NCBI RefSeq assembly: GCF_002262935.1
Contig: NZ_NPIA01000001.1
Coordinates: forward strand, 124,001 to 188,000
Direction: 5' to 3'
DNA length: 64,000 bases
From: Lottiidibacillus patelloidae
Lineage (GTDB): Bacteria; Bacillota; Bacilli; Bacillales; SA5d-4
Part shown: positions 1 through 8,724 of the stretch, in pieces
Layout of the letters: each line of letters starts with the position of its first letter
How positions within the stretch are numbered: position 1 is the first letter of the stretch
Translations under genes and position numbers: made by a program
The notes under the pieces: generated by a model
What the model was told of the DNA's origin: nothing
Seen by the model: the letters and a program-made list of their open reading frames with translations, nothing else
Databases searched by the model: none

Positions 1-2
1 TT

Positions 3-617
3 GCATTTTTATTTTTAGGAGTCGTTATAGGGTTCTTATTCCCTAAGTGGTGGTTGAAAAGTAAACAAAAAAAACGTATGGAAAAATTTAATGCCGAACT
101 GCCAGATATGATTGCGACAATAGTTGGATCATTAAGAGCAGGATTTAGTTTCCCGCAAGCGCTACAGACAGTTGCTGAGGAATCAGAAGGACCAATGGAA
201 GAAGAGTTAAAAGCTGTATTAAAAGAAATGCAGTATGGCACATCTGTTGAAGATGCTCTTAATTTATTAAAAGAAAGAATGCCAAGTGATGATTTAGATT
301 TAATGATTCAAGCAATCGTCATCCAACGTCAAGTTGGCGGGAATTTAGCAACAGTATTAGAGAAAATTGTTCAAACAATTCGAGATCGAATTAAAATCAA
401 GCGCCAGTTAGTAACATTAACTGCCCAAGGCAGAATATCCGGTGTAGTAATTGGGTTACTACCAGTATTCGTAGGTTTCTTTATCTACTTAATTGAACCA
501 GAATACATTTTATTGTTGTTCCAGCATCCCGTTGGAATCATGATGCTAGCTGGTGGTGTATTTTCGGGAAGTATTGGCTTTTTTATCATAAGAAAAATGA
601 CAGTAATTGAGGTGTAA
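3..617 (+). CDS. tadB: TadB-like type II secretion F-domain protein, 5' truncated by window
   Basis: The frame is open from the first bases of the window, with no start codon before the hydrophobic stretch at 3-50, so the N-terminal part lies upstream. The visible 204 residues hold a cytoplasmic F domain (NAELPDMIATIVGSLRAGFS and the following helices) and then two membrane segments at the C-terminus. This is the arrangement of TadB, an inner-membrane platform protein of Tad/Flp pilus or competence-like secretion systems. Five bases separate it from the tadC-like gene, so the two are co-transcribed. A TTG at 54 could be taken as a start, but it sits inside the conserved region and has no ribosome binding site. 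The family call is firm. Which machine it serves cannot be told, because the ATPase and pilin genes are outside the window. Confidence 0.85.
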   Translation, partial: AFLFLGVVIGFLFPKWWLKSKQKKRMEKFNAELPDMIATIVGSLRAGFSFPQALQTVAEESEGPMEEELKAVLKEMQYGTSVEDALNLLKERMPSDDLDLMIQAIVIQRQVGGNLATVLEKIVQTIRDRIKIKRQLVTLTAQGRISGVVIGLLPVFVGFFIYLIEPEYILLLFQHPVGIMMLAGGVFSGSIGFFIIRKMTVIEV

Positions 618-622
618 TAATC

Positions 623-1534
623 ATGATATACATGTTATTTTTCATAAGTACTACTCTGTTTCTTTTCTCACTAATGCAGTTTCGAGTTGAACGAAATGAC
701 AAGATTAATAGAAGAATTGCTATGATTACAGAAACGAGACAAGTGAAAGAAAAAGATCAAGAAGCTGGCGAAACGTTTATTAAGAGAATTGTCGTACCAA
801 TTTTAAACGAAATGAAGAAAAATTATAAACGGAAAATGCCTGGAGAAAAACAAGACGTTTTAGAAAAGAAACTCTTGCAGGCAGGATCACCTTTTAATAT
901 GACGCCAGTAGACTTTCGGTTATTTCAAATCGCTTTATTTTTATTGTTGCCAGTTGTGTTTGGTTACTACGGATATTTACTCCAAGGAAATACGTCGAGC
1001 ATTTTTGTGTTTGGTTTCATTGGTACCATTGTAAGCTTACTATTTCCAAATCAATATTTAAAAGGAAAAATGAAAAAACGCTTTGCCCTTGCCTTAAAAG
1101 AATTACCAGACATTCTTGATTTATTAACAGTTAGTTTAGAAGCAGGGTTAGGGTTTGATTCAGCACTTGGAAAGCTTGTATCAAAAAAAGAAGGAGTATT
1201 ATCAACAGAGTTTCAACGGTGTTTGGAAGAAATGAGACTTGGAAAGACTAGGCGCGAAGCGTTAAGTGGTGTAAAGGACCGGCTTGAAATTGAGGAAATA
1301 CAGCGATTAATTAGTGCGATTCTTCAAGCGGAAAAGCTTGGAATTGGGCTAACAAAAGTTTTAAAAGTTCAATCTGAAGAGATTAGAGAACAGCGCAAGC
1401 AACGCGCAGAAGAAAAAGCAATGAAAGTACCGGTAAAGATGATGATACCTTTAGTACTATTTATCTTCCCAAGTCTTTTTATCGTGTTACTAGGTCCTGT
1501 AGCAATACAATTTATGATTTCATTTACAAAATGA
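623..1534 (+). CDS. tadC: TadC-like type II secretion F-domain protein
   Basis: 303 residues. An N-terminal membrane segment is followed by a charged cytoplasmic region, a membrane pair near residues 95-145, an F domain starting near residue 155 (KELPDILDLLTVSLEAGLGF) and a C-terminal membrane helix. This is the usual TadC topology. TadB and TadC together form the membrane platform that couples the secretion ATPase to pilin assembly. The gene directly follows tadB and ends at a hairpin at 1532-1559, so it is probably the last gene of its operon or close to it. No unusual residues are visible. The family assignment is strong; the substrate is unknown. Confidence 0.85.
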   Translation: MIYMLFFISTTLFLFSLMQFRVERNDKINRRIAMITETRQVKEKDQEAGETFIKRIVVPILNEMKKNYKRKMPGEKQDVLEKKLLQAGSPFNMTPVDFRLFQIALFLLLPVVFGYYGYLLQGNTSSIFVFGFIGTIVSLLFPNQYLKGKMKKRFALALKELPDILDLLTVSLEAGLGFDSALGKLVSKKEGVLSTEFQRCLEEMRLGKTRREALSGVKDRLEIEEIQRLISAILQAEKLGIGLTKVLKVQSEEIREQRKQRAEEKAMKVPVKMMIPLVLFIFPSLFIVLLGPVAIQFMISFTK

Positions 1535-1559
1535 GGCTGGCACTTGTGTCCCAGCCTCA
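1532..1559. terminator. Hairpin between tadC and yhzD
   Basis: Perfect 9-bp inverted repeat TGAGGCTGG/CCAGCCTCA with a 10-nt loop. It overlaps the tadC stop codon and separates two convergent genes. On the minus strand it is followed by TTTTG; on the plus strand the U-run is poor. It probably acts as a bidirectional terminator, better for the minus-strand gene. Confidence 0.6.
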
Positions 1560-1576
1560 CTCTAATGAAAGATGTC

Positions 1577-1762
1577 TTACCTATTAAATAGCACTAACTT
1601 CCCTGTTGGAGAAGTAACACGACTCGTATTTCCTTCTAGGTTATGTTCCGTTAATTTTTTATTCCCTATTTCTTTAGCTTCTTTTTCTGAAACTGCTTCA
1701 AATGTTTCATCTAATAGTTTGCTACCGTCCTTTGCGAAAACTGTTAACCTATAAGTTTTCAT
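1577..1762 (-). CDS. yhzD: YhzD-like small protein
   Basis: 61 residues starting MKTYRLTVFAKDGSKLLDE, rich in Lys and Glu, with no membrane segment or signal peptide. Length and opening resemble the Bacillus YhzD-like family of unknown function, which lies in the same yha neighbourhood in B. subtilis. A clear ribosome binding site (GAGGAG, 8 bases before ATG) supports the start. The plus-strand frame over the same bases has no such site and reads as a shadow. It is monocistronic and convergent with tadC. Function unknown; the family name is from memory of short sequences, so moderately sure. Confidence 0.75.
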   Translation of the reverse strand: MKTYRLTVFAKDGSKLLDETFEAVSEKEAKEIGNKKLTEHNLEGNTSRVTSPTGKLVLFNR

Positions 1763-1936
1763 CGTTCCAACTCCTCTATTAAAACTTCTCTTTTTACTTA
1801 TTCGTAGAATCTACTTTATATCCTTCTTTAAAACATATAAAAAATCAAACAGATTATGATCCTCGAAAAGATGCGTACGTATGTTTCCGTATGGTAAACT
1901 TAATACCAATAGTAAGCGATGAAAGTGGGAATGAAA

Positions 1937-3166
1937 ATGAGTAAAATTCGGTTTATTCATACAGCGGACCTTCACTTAGACAGTCCTTTTAAAGGCATGG
2001 AGAACCTCCCCAATAAAATATTAAAAAAAATTAAGGAAAGTACGTTTAACTCTTTTGCCAAAATCGTTGATGTCGCAATTGATGAAACAGTAGACTTTGT
2101 GTTAATTGTCGGTGATATTTTTGATGGAGAAGATAGAAGTTTAATGGCACAGACACGTTTCCGTAAGGAGATTGAAAGGTTATATAATAATAAAATTCAA
2201 GTTTTCATAAGCCACGGAAACCATGACCATTTAGGTGGAAACTGGATAGAAATTTCTTGGCCGGAAAATGTTCACATCTTTAGTAGTGAGAACGTTACAA
2301 GCAAACCGTTTGTTAAAGAGGGGAAACCAATTGCAAATATTTATGGTTTTAGCTATTCAGAGCGAGCGGTAAGAGAAAATAAAACAGAACAATATGTTAA
2401 AAGTGGCGATGCGCCATATCATATTGGCATGCTCCATGGGAATATAGATGGAAATTCGGATCATGATAATTATGCACCTTTTACAGTTAGAGAACTATTG
2501 AGTAAAGAATTTTCTTACTGGGCGCTAGGACATATCCATATTAAGCAATCATTACATAATAACCCACCTATTATTTACCCAGGAAACATCCAAGGGAGAC
2601 ATCGCAAGGAATTAGGAGAAAAAGGTTGTTACATCGTAGAAATTGATGAACTTAATACGAAAACGACATTTGTGAACACCGCTCCTCTTATTTGGGAAGC
2701 TATTGAAATAGCAATAAACGATATTACTTCTTACGATGATCTATGTCATTATTGTGAGGAAAAAATAAAAACAATACGAAGTGATAGCAAAGCTAAACTT
2801 ATTCATTTGCAAATTATTGGGATCGGTGAACTTCATCACTTACTTCAAGATAAGCAAGTAGTGGAAGAACTCATTTCTTATTTAAATGAAGGGGAAGAGG
2901 GAAAGGATAATTTCTGTTTAGTAACTTCTAGCAAAATAGTAACTAGAGAAAATTGGGATCGTGAAGCATTAAAAGAAAAGCAACATTTTACAGGTGAAGT
3001 GTTAAAGATGATTGAGTCTAATGAGGATTTAATTGAAGAAGCGATATCACCATTATTCACACACCGTAAAGCAAAAAAATACTTAGAAGATCTGGATGAA
3101 GAAAGAAAGAAAGAATTAATTGAAAAAGCAGAGGTAGAGCTTTTAATGGATTTATTAAGAAGGTAA
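1937..3166 (+). CDS. yhaO: SbcD/Mre11-like DNA exonuclease YhaO
   Basis: 409 residues. A calcineurin-like metallophosphoesterase domain fills the N-terminal half: DLHLD (residues 11-15), GDIFDG, GNHDH and later GHIH are the metal-binding motifs of the SbcD/Mre11/YhaO family. The last ~130 residues are charged and probably contact the partner ATPase. It lies 26 bases upstream of yhaN, the SbcC/Rad50-like partner, as in B. subtilis. ATG 1937 is chosen because the family begins right at the IRFIHTADLHLD strand and GTGGGA lies 6-11 bases upstream. ATG codons at 1919 and 1931 are possible alternatives. The pair is expected to process DNA ends; the exact role is not established from sequence. Confidence 0.9.
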   Translation: MSKIRFIHTADLHLDSPFKGMENLPNKILKKIKESTFNSFAKIVDVAIDETVDFVLIVGDIFDGEDRSLMAQTRFRKEIERLYNNKIQVFISHGNHDHLGGNWIEISWPENVHIFSSENVTSKPFVKEGKPIANIYGFSYSERAVRENKTEQYVKSGDAPYHIGMLHGNIDGNSDHDNYAPFTVRELLSKEFSYWALGHIHIKQSLHNNPPIIYPGNIQGRHRKELGEKGCYIVEIDELNTKTTFVNTAPLIWEAIEIAINDITSYDDLCHYCEEKIKTIRSDSKAKLIHLQIIGIGELHHLLQDKQVVEELISYLNEGEEGKDNFCLVTSSKIVTRENWDREALKEKQHFTGEVLKMIESNEDLIEEAISPLFTHRKAKKYLEDLDEERKKELIEKAEVELLMDLLRR

Positions 3167-3192
3167 CTTTTACATAAGGAGGTGCAACGTTA

Positions 3193-6156
3193 ATGAAACT
3201 TACTAAAATTGATATTTATGGATTCGGTCAGTTTGAAAACTTTTCTATGACATTTAATGAAAATTTTCAAGTGATTTACGGTGTAAATGAAGCTGGAAAA
3301 TCAACAATGATGAATTTCATTAAATGTATATTATTTGGATTTCCAAACCGAAACAAAAATATATATTTGCCAAAAGGTAGTAAAAGATACGGTGGTTCAG
3401 TATCAATCAAAACGAAAAATTACGGAACTCTCACGATTGAAAGAATAGATGAAAATAAAAATATAACAGTCTTTTGTGAAGATGGTAGCAAAAAAGGAGA
3501 AGATTTTTTAGCTGAAATCTTAACGGAAATAGATGAAACACACTTTGAAGGAATTTTTTCCTTTGGAATAGATGGTTTACAAGACATTGAAAAGATACAA
3601 GATGATGAACTAAATGACTTTTTACTTGGTGCAGGGATGACAGGTAATGTATCGATCAGTGGAATTGAACAACGCTTAGAAAAAAAGCAACAAGAATTAT
3701 TTCGCGTCAGCGGAAAAAAACCAAAAATAAATGAACAAATAAAAGTGTTAGATACACTAGAGTCAAAAATTAATGCTTGGAAAGAGAAGCGGCAATCTTA
3801 TGACCACATGCTTGAAAATCAAAAAGGTCTACATGTGCGTCTTGAACAAATAAAACAAGATAAAAGTGACTTAATTGGAAAATATAAAACGTTAGAAAAA
3901 GTAGAGTCCTTATTACCGTTACATGAAGAAAAAGTGCAGTTGCTATACCAATTACAAGAATTAACTACATACGAACCATTCCCAGAAGAAGGGTTACATC
4001 GCTTTGAGCAATGGAAAAGTCAATATATAACTGTCAAAGCCGAGCAAAAGCATTATGAAAGGCAGTTAAATGAGATTGAGAAAAATATAAATGAAATTAA
4101 AGAAAACAGAAATATTCTTGCAGCTGAAAAGCGAATACAACATGTTCGTGAGAATGAATCACTTTATGATGTTAAACTAAAAGAAAAGGCAACACTTGAA
4201 TTAGATATAAAAAATTTGAGGGAAGATTTGCAACTTTTAGTTGAAAAGTTAGGAAAACATTGGTCTATTTCAGATTTAACAAATGTTGATACAAGTATTT
4301 CTACTAAAGAAAAACTAATTCTATTGTTAGATTCTATCGAAAGTCATGAACAGAAAAAGAAATTTTTCGAAGAGAGTTATTTTCAGTCTAAACAAAAGCG
4401 AGATGAACTTTTGCAAGAAAAGGAACATTATGAAAAAATGCTTTTGACAGAAGACGAACAAATTACTTTTAATGAGAAATATAAGATAATTGGAGAAAAA
4501 GAGCTTCTTGAGAAAAATCTAAAAGAAGTAGAAAGTGGTACCTTGCTACATATTACAAACAGTTGGAAGGAAAAAGTTATTCCACTTTCATTGCTAGGAT
4601 TAACTGCTGTACTTTTTTTGAAAGGTGAACTCATTATTGCAGGTGGTGTCTTTTTATTAACAGCGATTTTCTTTTTCTTACATATTGGAGATAAAAGTAG
4701 TAGTAAAATAAACAATTTGCATCAACTCCAGCAAAAATTACAAGTATTAAATAAGCAATTAAACAGCGAACTTACAAAAAATGAGATAGAAATGAAACTA
4801 AAAGAACACGAACAAGCTACTTATACGCTTCGTGCTCAAAAAGCATTACTTCTAAATGCTGAATCTAATCATGAAAAATATACAGAACAATTTGTAGATT
4901 GGCAGTATGAGGAGGACTTGTTAAAAGATAAACTAAAGAGTATGGCTAAACAATACCGTTTTAATGAAACATTAAGTACGAAAGCTTTCCGAGAATCTTT
5001 TAACTTATTAGAAGAAGGAAAGAAAAAAGTACTTACTTTACAAAGGTTAGAAACAGCAGAAAGACAAGTGCATAACGAATTAGTTTTTTGGGATGAGGAA
5101 GTTAAAGCGCTATGTACTATATGTTCGATAGATTTCCAGGAGAAATGGCAGAGAGTTTTTGAAACGTTATATGCGAAACTGTCTATCGAGAAAGAAAAAC
5201 AATATAAAAAGCTAGAATTTGAAAACGAAAAAAAGAAACTTATGGTGAATTACTCGCAATGGAATGAAAAATGTTTAAGTATTGAACGACAATGTGAACA
5301 ATTGCTAAAGCAAGCAAATGTTACAAACGAAGAAGATTTCATAAAAAAAGCACATGTAAATAAAAAAGCAAATGACATTAAACAAAAAATTACGTTGTTA
5401 GATGCGCAGCTATCTACACAAATAAAAGCTGAAGAAAAAGAAGTAGTTAATAAAAAGCTAAATAATGGGAAAAAACAAGTGCAGGAAGAACTTTATGAAC
5501 TTGAAACGCATCTGAATGCTCTAATGACCGATGAAGAAAAGGTTCAACAGCAAATAACAAGTAACAATCTATTGACAGAACAACTCGAAGCAGACGGAAG
5601 CTATTCAGAATTACTGCAACAATATGAAATTGAAAAAAGTAAATTAAATAAATTAGCAGAGGAATGGGCAGTACTTGCAATAGCATCTAATGTTCTTGAA
5701 CGGACAAAGAATGAATTTAGACTAGAAAGGTTACCTAAAGTAATCAAGGTAGCTACGCAATACTTGACAATCTTTACAAAACATCGCTATGTTAAGATAT
5801 TAGCACCTATAGAAGAAAATAGTTTTATCGTTGAACGAAAAGATGGGCGAAGATTTTCTCCAAAAGAATTAAGTAGAGGTACGAAAGAACAACTTTATTT
5901 AGCTCTTCGATTAGCCTTAGCTAATGTTTATCCATCTCAAACACCATATCCGCTAATCGTTGATGATATTTTTGTCAATTTTGATAGTATTAGAACAAAA
6001 AGAGCAGTGGAAGTGTTAAGGAAAGCATCAGAAGACCATCAAGTTATCTTTTTTACATGTCATCACCATTTGCTCATACATTTTACAGATAAAGAAGTCA
6101 CGACACTTTCTGTAAAAGCTAATGGAATACAGGAAGAAGGGTATGAAGTAAGCTAG
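3193..6156 (+). CDS. yhaN: SbcC/Rad50-like AAA ATPase YhaN with central membrane hairpin
   Basis: 987 residues. The Walker A motif (GVNEAGKST, residues 30-38) is at the N-terminus. The ABC-type signature (ELSRGTKEQLYLALRL) and Walker B (PLIVDDIFVNFD) are at the C-terminus, separated by two long charged coiled-coil arms. At residues ~461-497 the coiled coil is interrupted by a strongly hydrophobic double segment that could span the membrane twice, where Rad50/SbcC proteins carry a zinc hook; no CxxC hook is seen there. The start follows AAGGAGGTG by 8 bases. It is preceded by yhaO and overlaps the downstream transporter start by one base. The expected role is the ATPase half of a membrane-associated nuclease complex. 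Confidence 0.92.
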   Translation: MKLTKIDIYGFGQFENFSMTFNENFQVIYGVNEAGKSTMMNFIKCILFGFPNRNKNIYLPKGSKRYGGSVSIKTKNYGTLTIERIDENKNITVFCEDGSKKGEDFLAEILTEIDETHFEGIFSFGIDGLQDIEKIQDDELNDFLLGAGMTGNVSISGIEQRLEKKQQELFRVSGKKPKINEQIKVLDTLESKINAWKEKRQSYDHMLENQKGLHVRLEQIKQDKSDLIGKYKTLEKVESLLPLHEEKVQLLYQLQELTTYEPFPEEGLHRFEQWKSQYITVKAEQKHYERQLNEIEKNINEIKENRNILAAEKRIQHVRENESLYDVKLKEKATLELDIKNLREDLQLLVEKLGKHWSISDLTNVDTSISTKEKLILLLDSIESHEQKKKFFEESYFQSKQKRDELLQEKEHYEKMLLTEDEQITFNEKYKIIGEKELLEKNLKEVESGTLLHITNSWKEKVIPLSLLGLTAVLFLKGELIIAGGVFLLTAIFFFLHIGDKSSSKINNLHQLQQKLQVLNKQLNSELTKNEIEMKLKEHEQATYTLRAQKALLLNAESNHEKYTEQFVDWQYEEDLLKDKLKSMAKQYRFNETLSTKAFRESFNLLEEGKKKVLTLQRLETAERQVHNELVFWDEEVKALCTICSIDFQEKWQRVFETLYAKLSIEKEKQYKKLEFENEKKKLMVNYSQWNEKCLSIERQCEQLLKQANVTNEEDFIKKAHVNKKANDIKQKITLLDAQLSTQIKAEEKEVVNKKLNNGKKQVQEELYELETHLNALMTDEEKVQQQITSNNLLTEQLEADGSYSELLQQYEIEKSKLNKLAEEWAVLAIASNVLERTKNEFRLERLPKVIKVATQYLTIFTKHRYVKILAPIEENSFIVERKDGRRFSPKELSRGTKEQLYLALRLALANVYPSQTPYPLIVDDIFVNFDSIRTKRAVEVLRKASEDHQVIFFTCHHHLLIHFTDKEVTTLSVKANGIQEEGYEVS

Positions 6157-7346
6157 TGAAAAATTTACGCTCACTTATAATATTAATGTTTAGTCTTTTT
6201 ATCATTATGGTAGGGATAGGTATAGTCATACCAGTATTACCTTACTATGTTGAAGATTTTGGAGCATCAGAAATTACACTTGGATTTTTATTTGCGATAT
6301 TTGCACTAATGCAATTTTTATTGGCACCTTTTTGGGGGAATATTTCTGACCGAATCGGTAGGAAACCATTGATAATATTAGGATTGATTGGTTTTTCTGT
6401 AGGGGAATTTATTTTTGCTTTTGCCACAGACATATGGATGCTTTTTGTTTCTCGTATGATTGCGGGTGCATTTGGTTCGGCACTAATGCCAACAGCAATG
6501 GCATATGTATCGGATGTTACTTCAAATGAAAAGCGTGCCCAAGGAATGGGAATGCTTGGTGCTGCAATGGCGTTTGGTATAGTTATCGGACCAGGAATCG
6601 GCGGGTGGTTAGCACAAGATAATTTAGCAACACCTTTCTTATTTGCGGGTATCGCAGCTTCGTTTGCAGCTTTATTAGCGTTGATCTTTTTAAAGGAATC
6701 ACTAAAGAAAGAAGACAGGGAAGAAGTTACTCAAAAACAGAGTCAATTTGAAAAAATGAAAGTGGCTCTAAAAAGTGAGGTAGGATATCTATTAATATTA
6801 ATATTTATTCTAAGCTTTGCTTTAGCAAATTTCCAAGCAGTTTTTGGATATTATGCACTCGTTAAGTTTGATTACAAAGTTGATGAAGTAGCAACGATTG
6901 TTGTTATAACGGGTATTGTAGGAACAATAGTTCAAGGTGGTTTAGTAGGTCGATTAAGTAAAAAGTTCGGTGATGAGAGGCTTGTAAAAGGAGCCCTATT
7001 ATTAAGTGCTTTTGGTTTTATCGTTATGACACTTGCTTTTAACTACATTACTATAATTTTAACTACGATTATTTTCTTTATTGGAAACTCGTTGCTCCGC
7101 CCGTCGGTAAATTCATTAATTTCAAAATTAGCAGGGAAACAACAAGGTGCAATTATGGGATTAAATAACTCATTTATGAGCTTAGGAAATGTAGTAGGGC
7201 CTCTTTTCGCTACTGCGCTCTTTAAATTAAATATATACTTTCCATTTTTATCAGGTGCATTTATTTTACTTATTGCTTTTTTAGCTACTAAAGTTTGGTT
7301 AGAGCGGAAGAAAGCTGCATTAAGACAATCTGCTGTTACGGAGTAA
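6156..7346 (+). CDS. MFS drug/metabolite efflux transporter (DHA1 type)
   Basis: 396 residues with about 12 membrane helices. Motif A (NISDRIGRKPLII) follows helix 2, and an antiporter motif C-like stretch (GAAMAFGIVIGPGIGG) lies in helix 5. Both are typical of proton-coupled drug exporters of the DHA1 family (TetA/NorA/Bmr type). The GTG start overlaps the last base of the yhaN stop codon (TAGTG), which suggests translational coupling. No separate ribosome binding site beyond AAGAAGGG is evident. In B. subtilis yhaN is followed by yhaM, so this pump looks like an insertion into that operon. The substrate cannot be predicted. Confidence 0.85.
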   Translation: MKNLRSLIILMFSLFIIMVGIGIVIPVLPYYVEDFGASEITLGFLFAIFALMQFLLAPFWGNISDRIGRKPLIILGLIGFSVGEFIFAFATDIWMLFVSRMIAGAFGSALMPTAMAYVSDVTSNEKRAQGMGMLGAAMAFGIVIGPGIGGWLAQDNLATPFLFAGIAASFAALLALIFLKESLKKEDREEVTQKQSQFEKMKVALKSEVGYLLILIFILSFALANFQAVFGYYALVKFDYKVDEVATIVVITGIVGTIVQGGLVGRLSKKFGDERLVKGALLLSAFGFIVMTLAFNYITIILTTIIFFIGNSLLRPSVNSLISKLAGKQQGAIMGLNNSFMSLGNVVGPLFATALFKLNIYFPFLSGAFILLIAFLATKVWLERKKAALRQSAVTE

Positions 7347-7356
7347 AACTTATAGT

Positions 7357-7366
7357 ATGCTATAAT
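7357..7366 (+). promoter_or_regulatory. Extended -10 promoter element for yhaM
   Basis: TATGCTATAAT ends at 7366: a perfect TATAAT preceded by TGn, an extended -10 of sigma-A type. No good -35 lies 17 bases upstream. It would start transcription about 30 bases before yhaM, separating it from the transporter. Confidence 0.5.
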
Positions 7367-7403
7367 TACAAATAAAGATATATAGAGCTTGGAGGGGAAA
7401 TAA

Positions 7404-8351
7404 TTGAAGAAAGGTATTCTTGATTATCAAGTTGGAGATCAAGTCGAGCATTTTTTGTTAATTAATACTGTAACAAAAGGAACAGCTAGCAATGGGAAAC
7501 CATTTTTAACATTAATGTTACGAGATAAAAGTGGGGAAATTGAAGCGAAACTTTGGGATTGCACACCGCAAGATGAGGAAGTGTATTGCCCTGAGAATAT
7601 TGTTAAAGTAATTGGAGAGGTCTCCAACTATCGTGGAAGATCACAACTGAAAATTAAACAAATTCGTATTACGACAGAACTTGATAACGTAGAATTATCA
7701 GATTTCCTTGAAGTAGCCCCGATTGATAAAGAAACAGTAATTGATAAAGTTACAAAATATATTTTTGAAATGGAAAATCCTAATATACAACGAATCACAC
7801 GACATTTACTAAAAAAACATCAGGAGGCATTTTTAGAGTTTCCTGCAGCAACAAAAAATCACCATGAGTTTGTTTCCGGTCTAGCTTACCATGTTGTAAC
7901 TATGTTAGATTTAGCAAAAGCGATAGCAACTATATATCCTTCATTGAACAAAGATTTACTTTATTCAGGGATTATCCTTCATGACTTAGGGAAAGTTTAC
8001 GAGTTATCAGGACCGATTTCTACTACCTATACAATGGAAGGGAAGCTGTTAGGTCATATATCAATTTTAGTTAATGAAATTGGAGAAACAGCAGTAGAAT
8101 TAGGAATAGAAGGTGAAGAGGTCACAGTACTTCAGCATCTAGTATTAAGCCACCATGGAAAAGCGGAATGGGGTAGCCCTAAACCACCTATGATTAAAGA
8201 GGCTGAAATGTTACATTATATTGATAATATTGATGCAAAAATGAATATGATGGACCGTGCTTTAGAAAGAGTTGAACCTGGGGATTTTTCGGATAGAATT
8301 TTCCCATTAGAAAACCGCTCATTTTATAAACCTACTTTTTACAAAAAATAA
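7404..8351 (+). CDS. yhaM: 3'-5' exoribonuclease YhaM
   Basis: 315 residues. An N-terminal OB-fold nucleic-acid-binding domain (residues ~1-85) is followed by an HD phosphohydrolase-type catalytic domain. His-Asp at residues 193-194 ([10 protein letters not shown]) and the later SHHG pair are metal ligands. Length and order match YhaM, a Bacillus exoribonuclease taking part in RNA turnover and also active on single-stranded DNA. TTG is the start, after GGAGGGG 6-7 bases upstream, and no better codon lies near. It has its own probable promoter at 7357 and ends at a strong terminator at 8368, so it can be expressed alone. Confidence 0.93.
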   Translation: MKKGILDYQVGDQVEHFLLINTVTKGTASNGKPFLTLMLRDKSGEIEAKLWDCTPQDEEVYCPENIVKVIGEVSNYRGRSQLKIKQIRITTELDNVELSDFLEVAPIDKETVIDKVTKYIFEMENPNIQRITRHLLKKHQEAFLEFPAATKNHHEFVSGLAYHVVTMLDLAKAIATIYPSLNKDLLYSGIILHDLGKVYELSGPISTTYTMEGKLLGHISILVNEIGETAVELGIEGEEVTVLQHLVLSHHGKAEWGSPKPPMIKEAEMLHYIDNIDAKMNMMDRALERVEPGDFSDRIFPLENRSFYKPTFYKK

Positions 8352-8367
8352 TAGACAGATAATTGCT

Positions 8368-8404
8368 AGCTACAGAATGAAACATTCTGTAGCTTTCTTT
8401 TTTA
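8368..8404 (+). terminator. Rho-independent terminator of yhaM
   Basis: 12-bp perfect stem AGCTACAGAATG/CATTCTGTAGCT with an AAA loop, followed by TTCTTTTTTT. Confidence 0.92.
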
Positions 8405-8488
8405 TAGAAATAGAAATATATGTACTAATCTATTAATCACTTTCATACATATATTCTTAAAGAAGCTTGTCTGTAAGGAGGTATAGAA

Positions 8489-8692
8489 ATGGAACAAATG
8501 TTAATAGGGATGCCTTGGTGGGGGTATATGTTACTTTTTGGGATATTATTCTCTGGATATATGGTGCTAAGAACGTCAATTGAGGAGCGCAGAATGGACG
8601 AACAATGGATTGAACAGCAAGGAGAAGTTTATATGAAAAGAATGGAACAAGAAAAAGAAGAAAGAAATTACAATAGAACTAAAAGGATATAA
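8489..8692 (+). CDS. yhaL: Sporulation protein YhaL family
   Basis: 67 residues: an N-terminal membrane helix (MPWWGYMLLFGILFSGYMVL) and then a highly charged tail (EERRMDEQWIEQQGEVYMKR). This is the layout and size of YhaL, a Bacillus spore-formation-associated membrane protein found between yhaM and prsA. The AAGGAGG ribosome binding site is 7 bases upstream of ATG. CATACATA at 8444-8451 resembles the -10 of sporulation sigma factors and lies at a suitable distance, but no convincing -35 was found. The molecular function is unknown. Confidence 0.85.
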   Translation: MEQMLIGMPWWGYMLLFGILFSGYMVLRTSIEERRMDEQWIEQQGEVYMKRMEQEKEERNYNRTKRI

Positions 8693-8694
8693 AA

Positions 8695-8724
8695 AAAACT
8701 CGCCAAAGGCGAGTTTTACTTTTT
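8695..8724. terminator. Bidirectional terminator between yhaL and prsA
   Basis: Stem AAAACTCGCC/GGCGAGTTTT with an AAA loop. T-rich on the plus side (ACTTTTTTTATT) and an A-run before the stem, so it can serve both convergent genes. Confidence 0.9.

Noticed and set aside
1919-1936. Upstream ATG of YhaO
   Set aside because: No ribosome binding site precedes it, and the added residues are absent from the family; ATG 1937 or 1931 is better placed.
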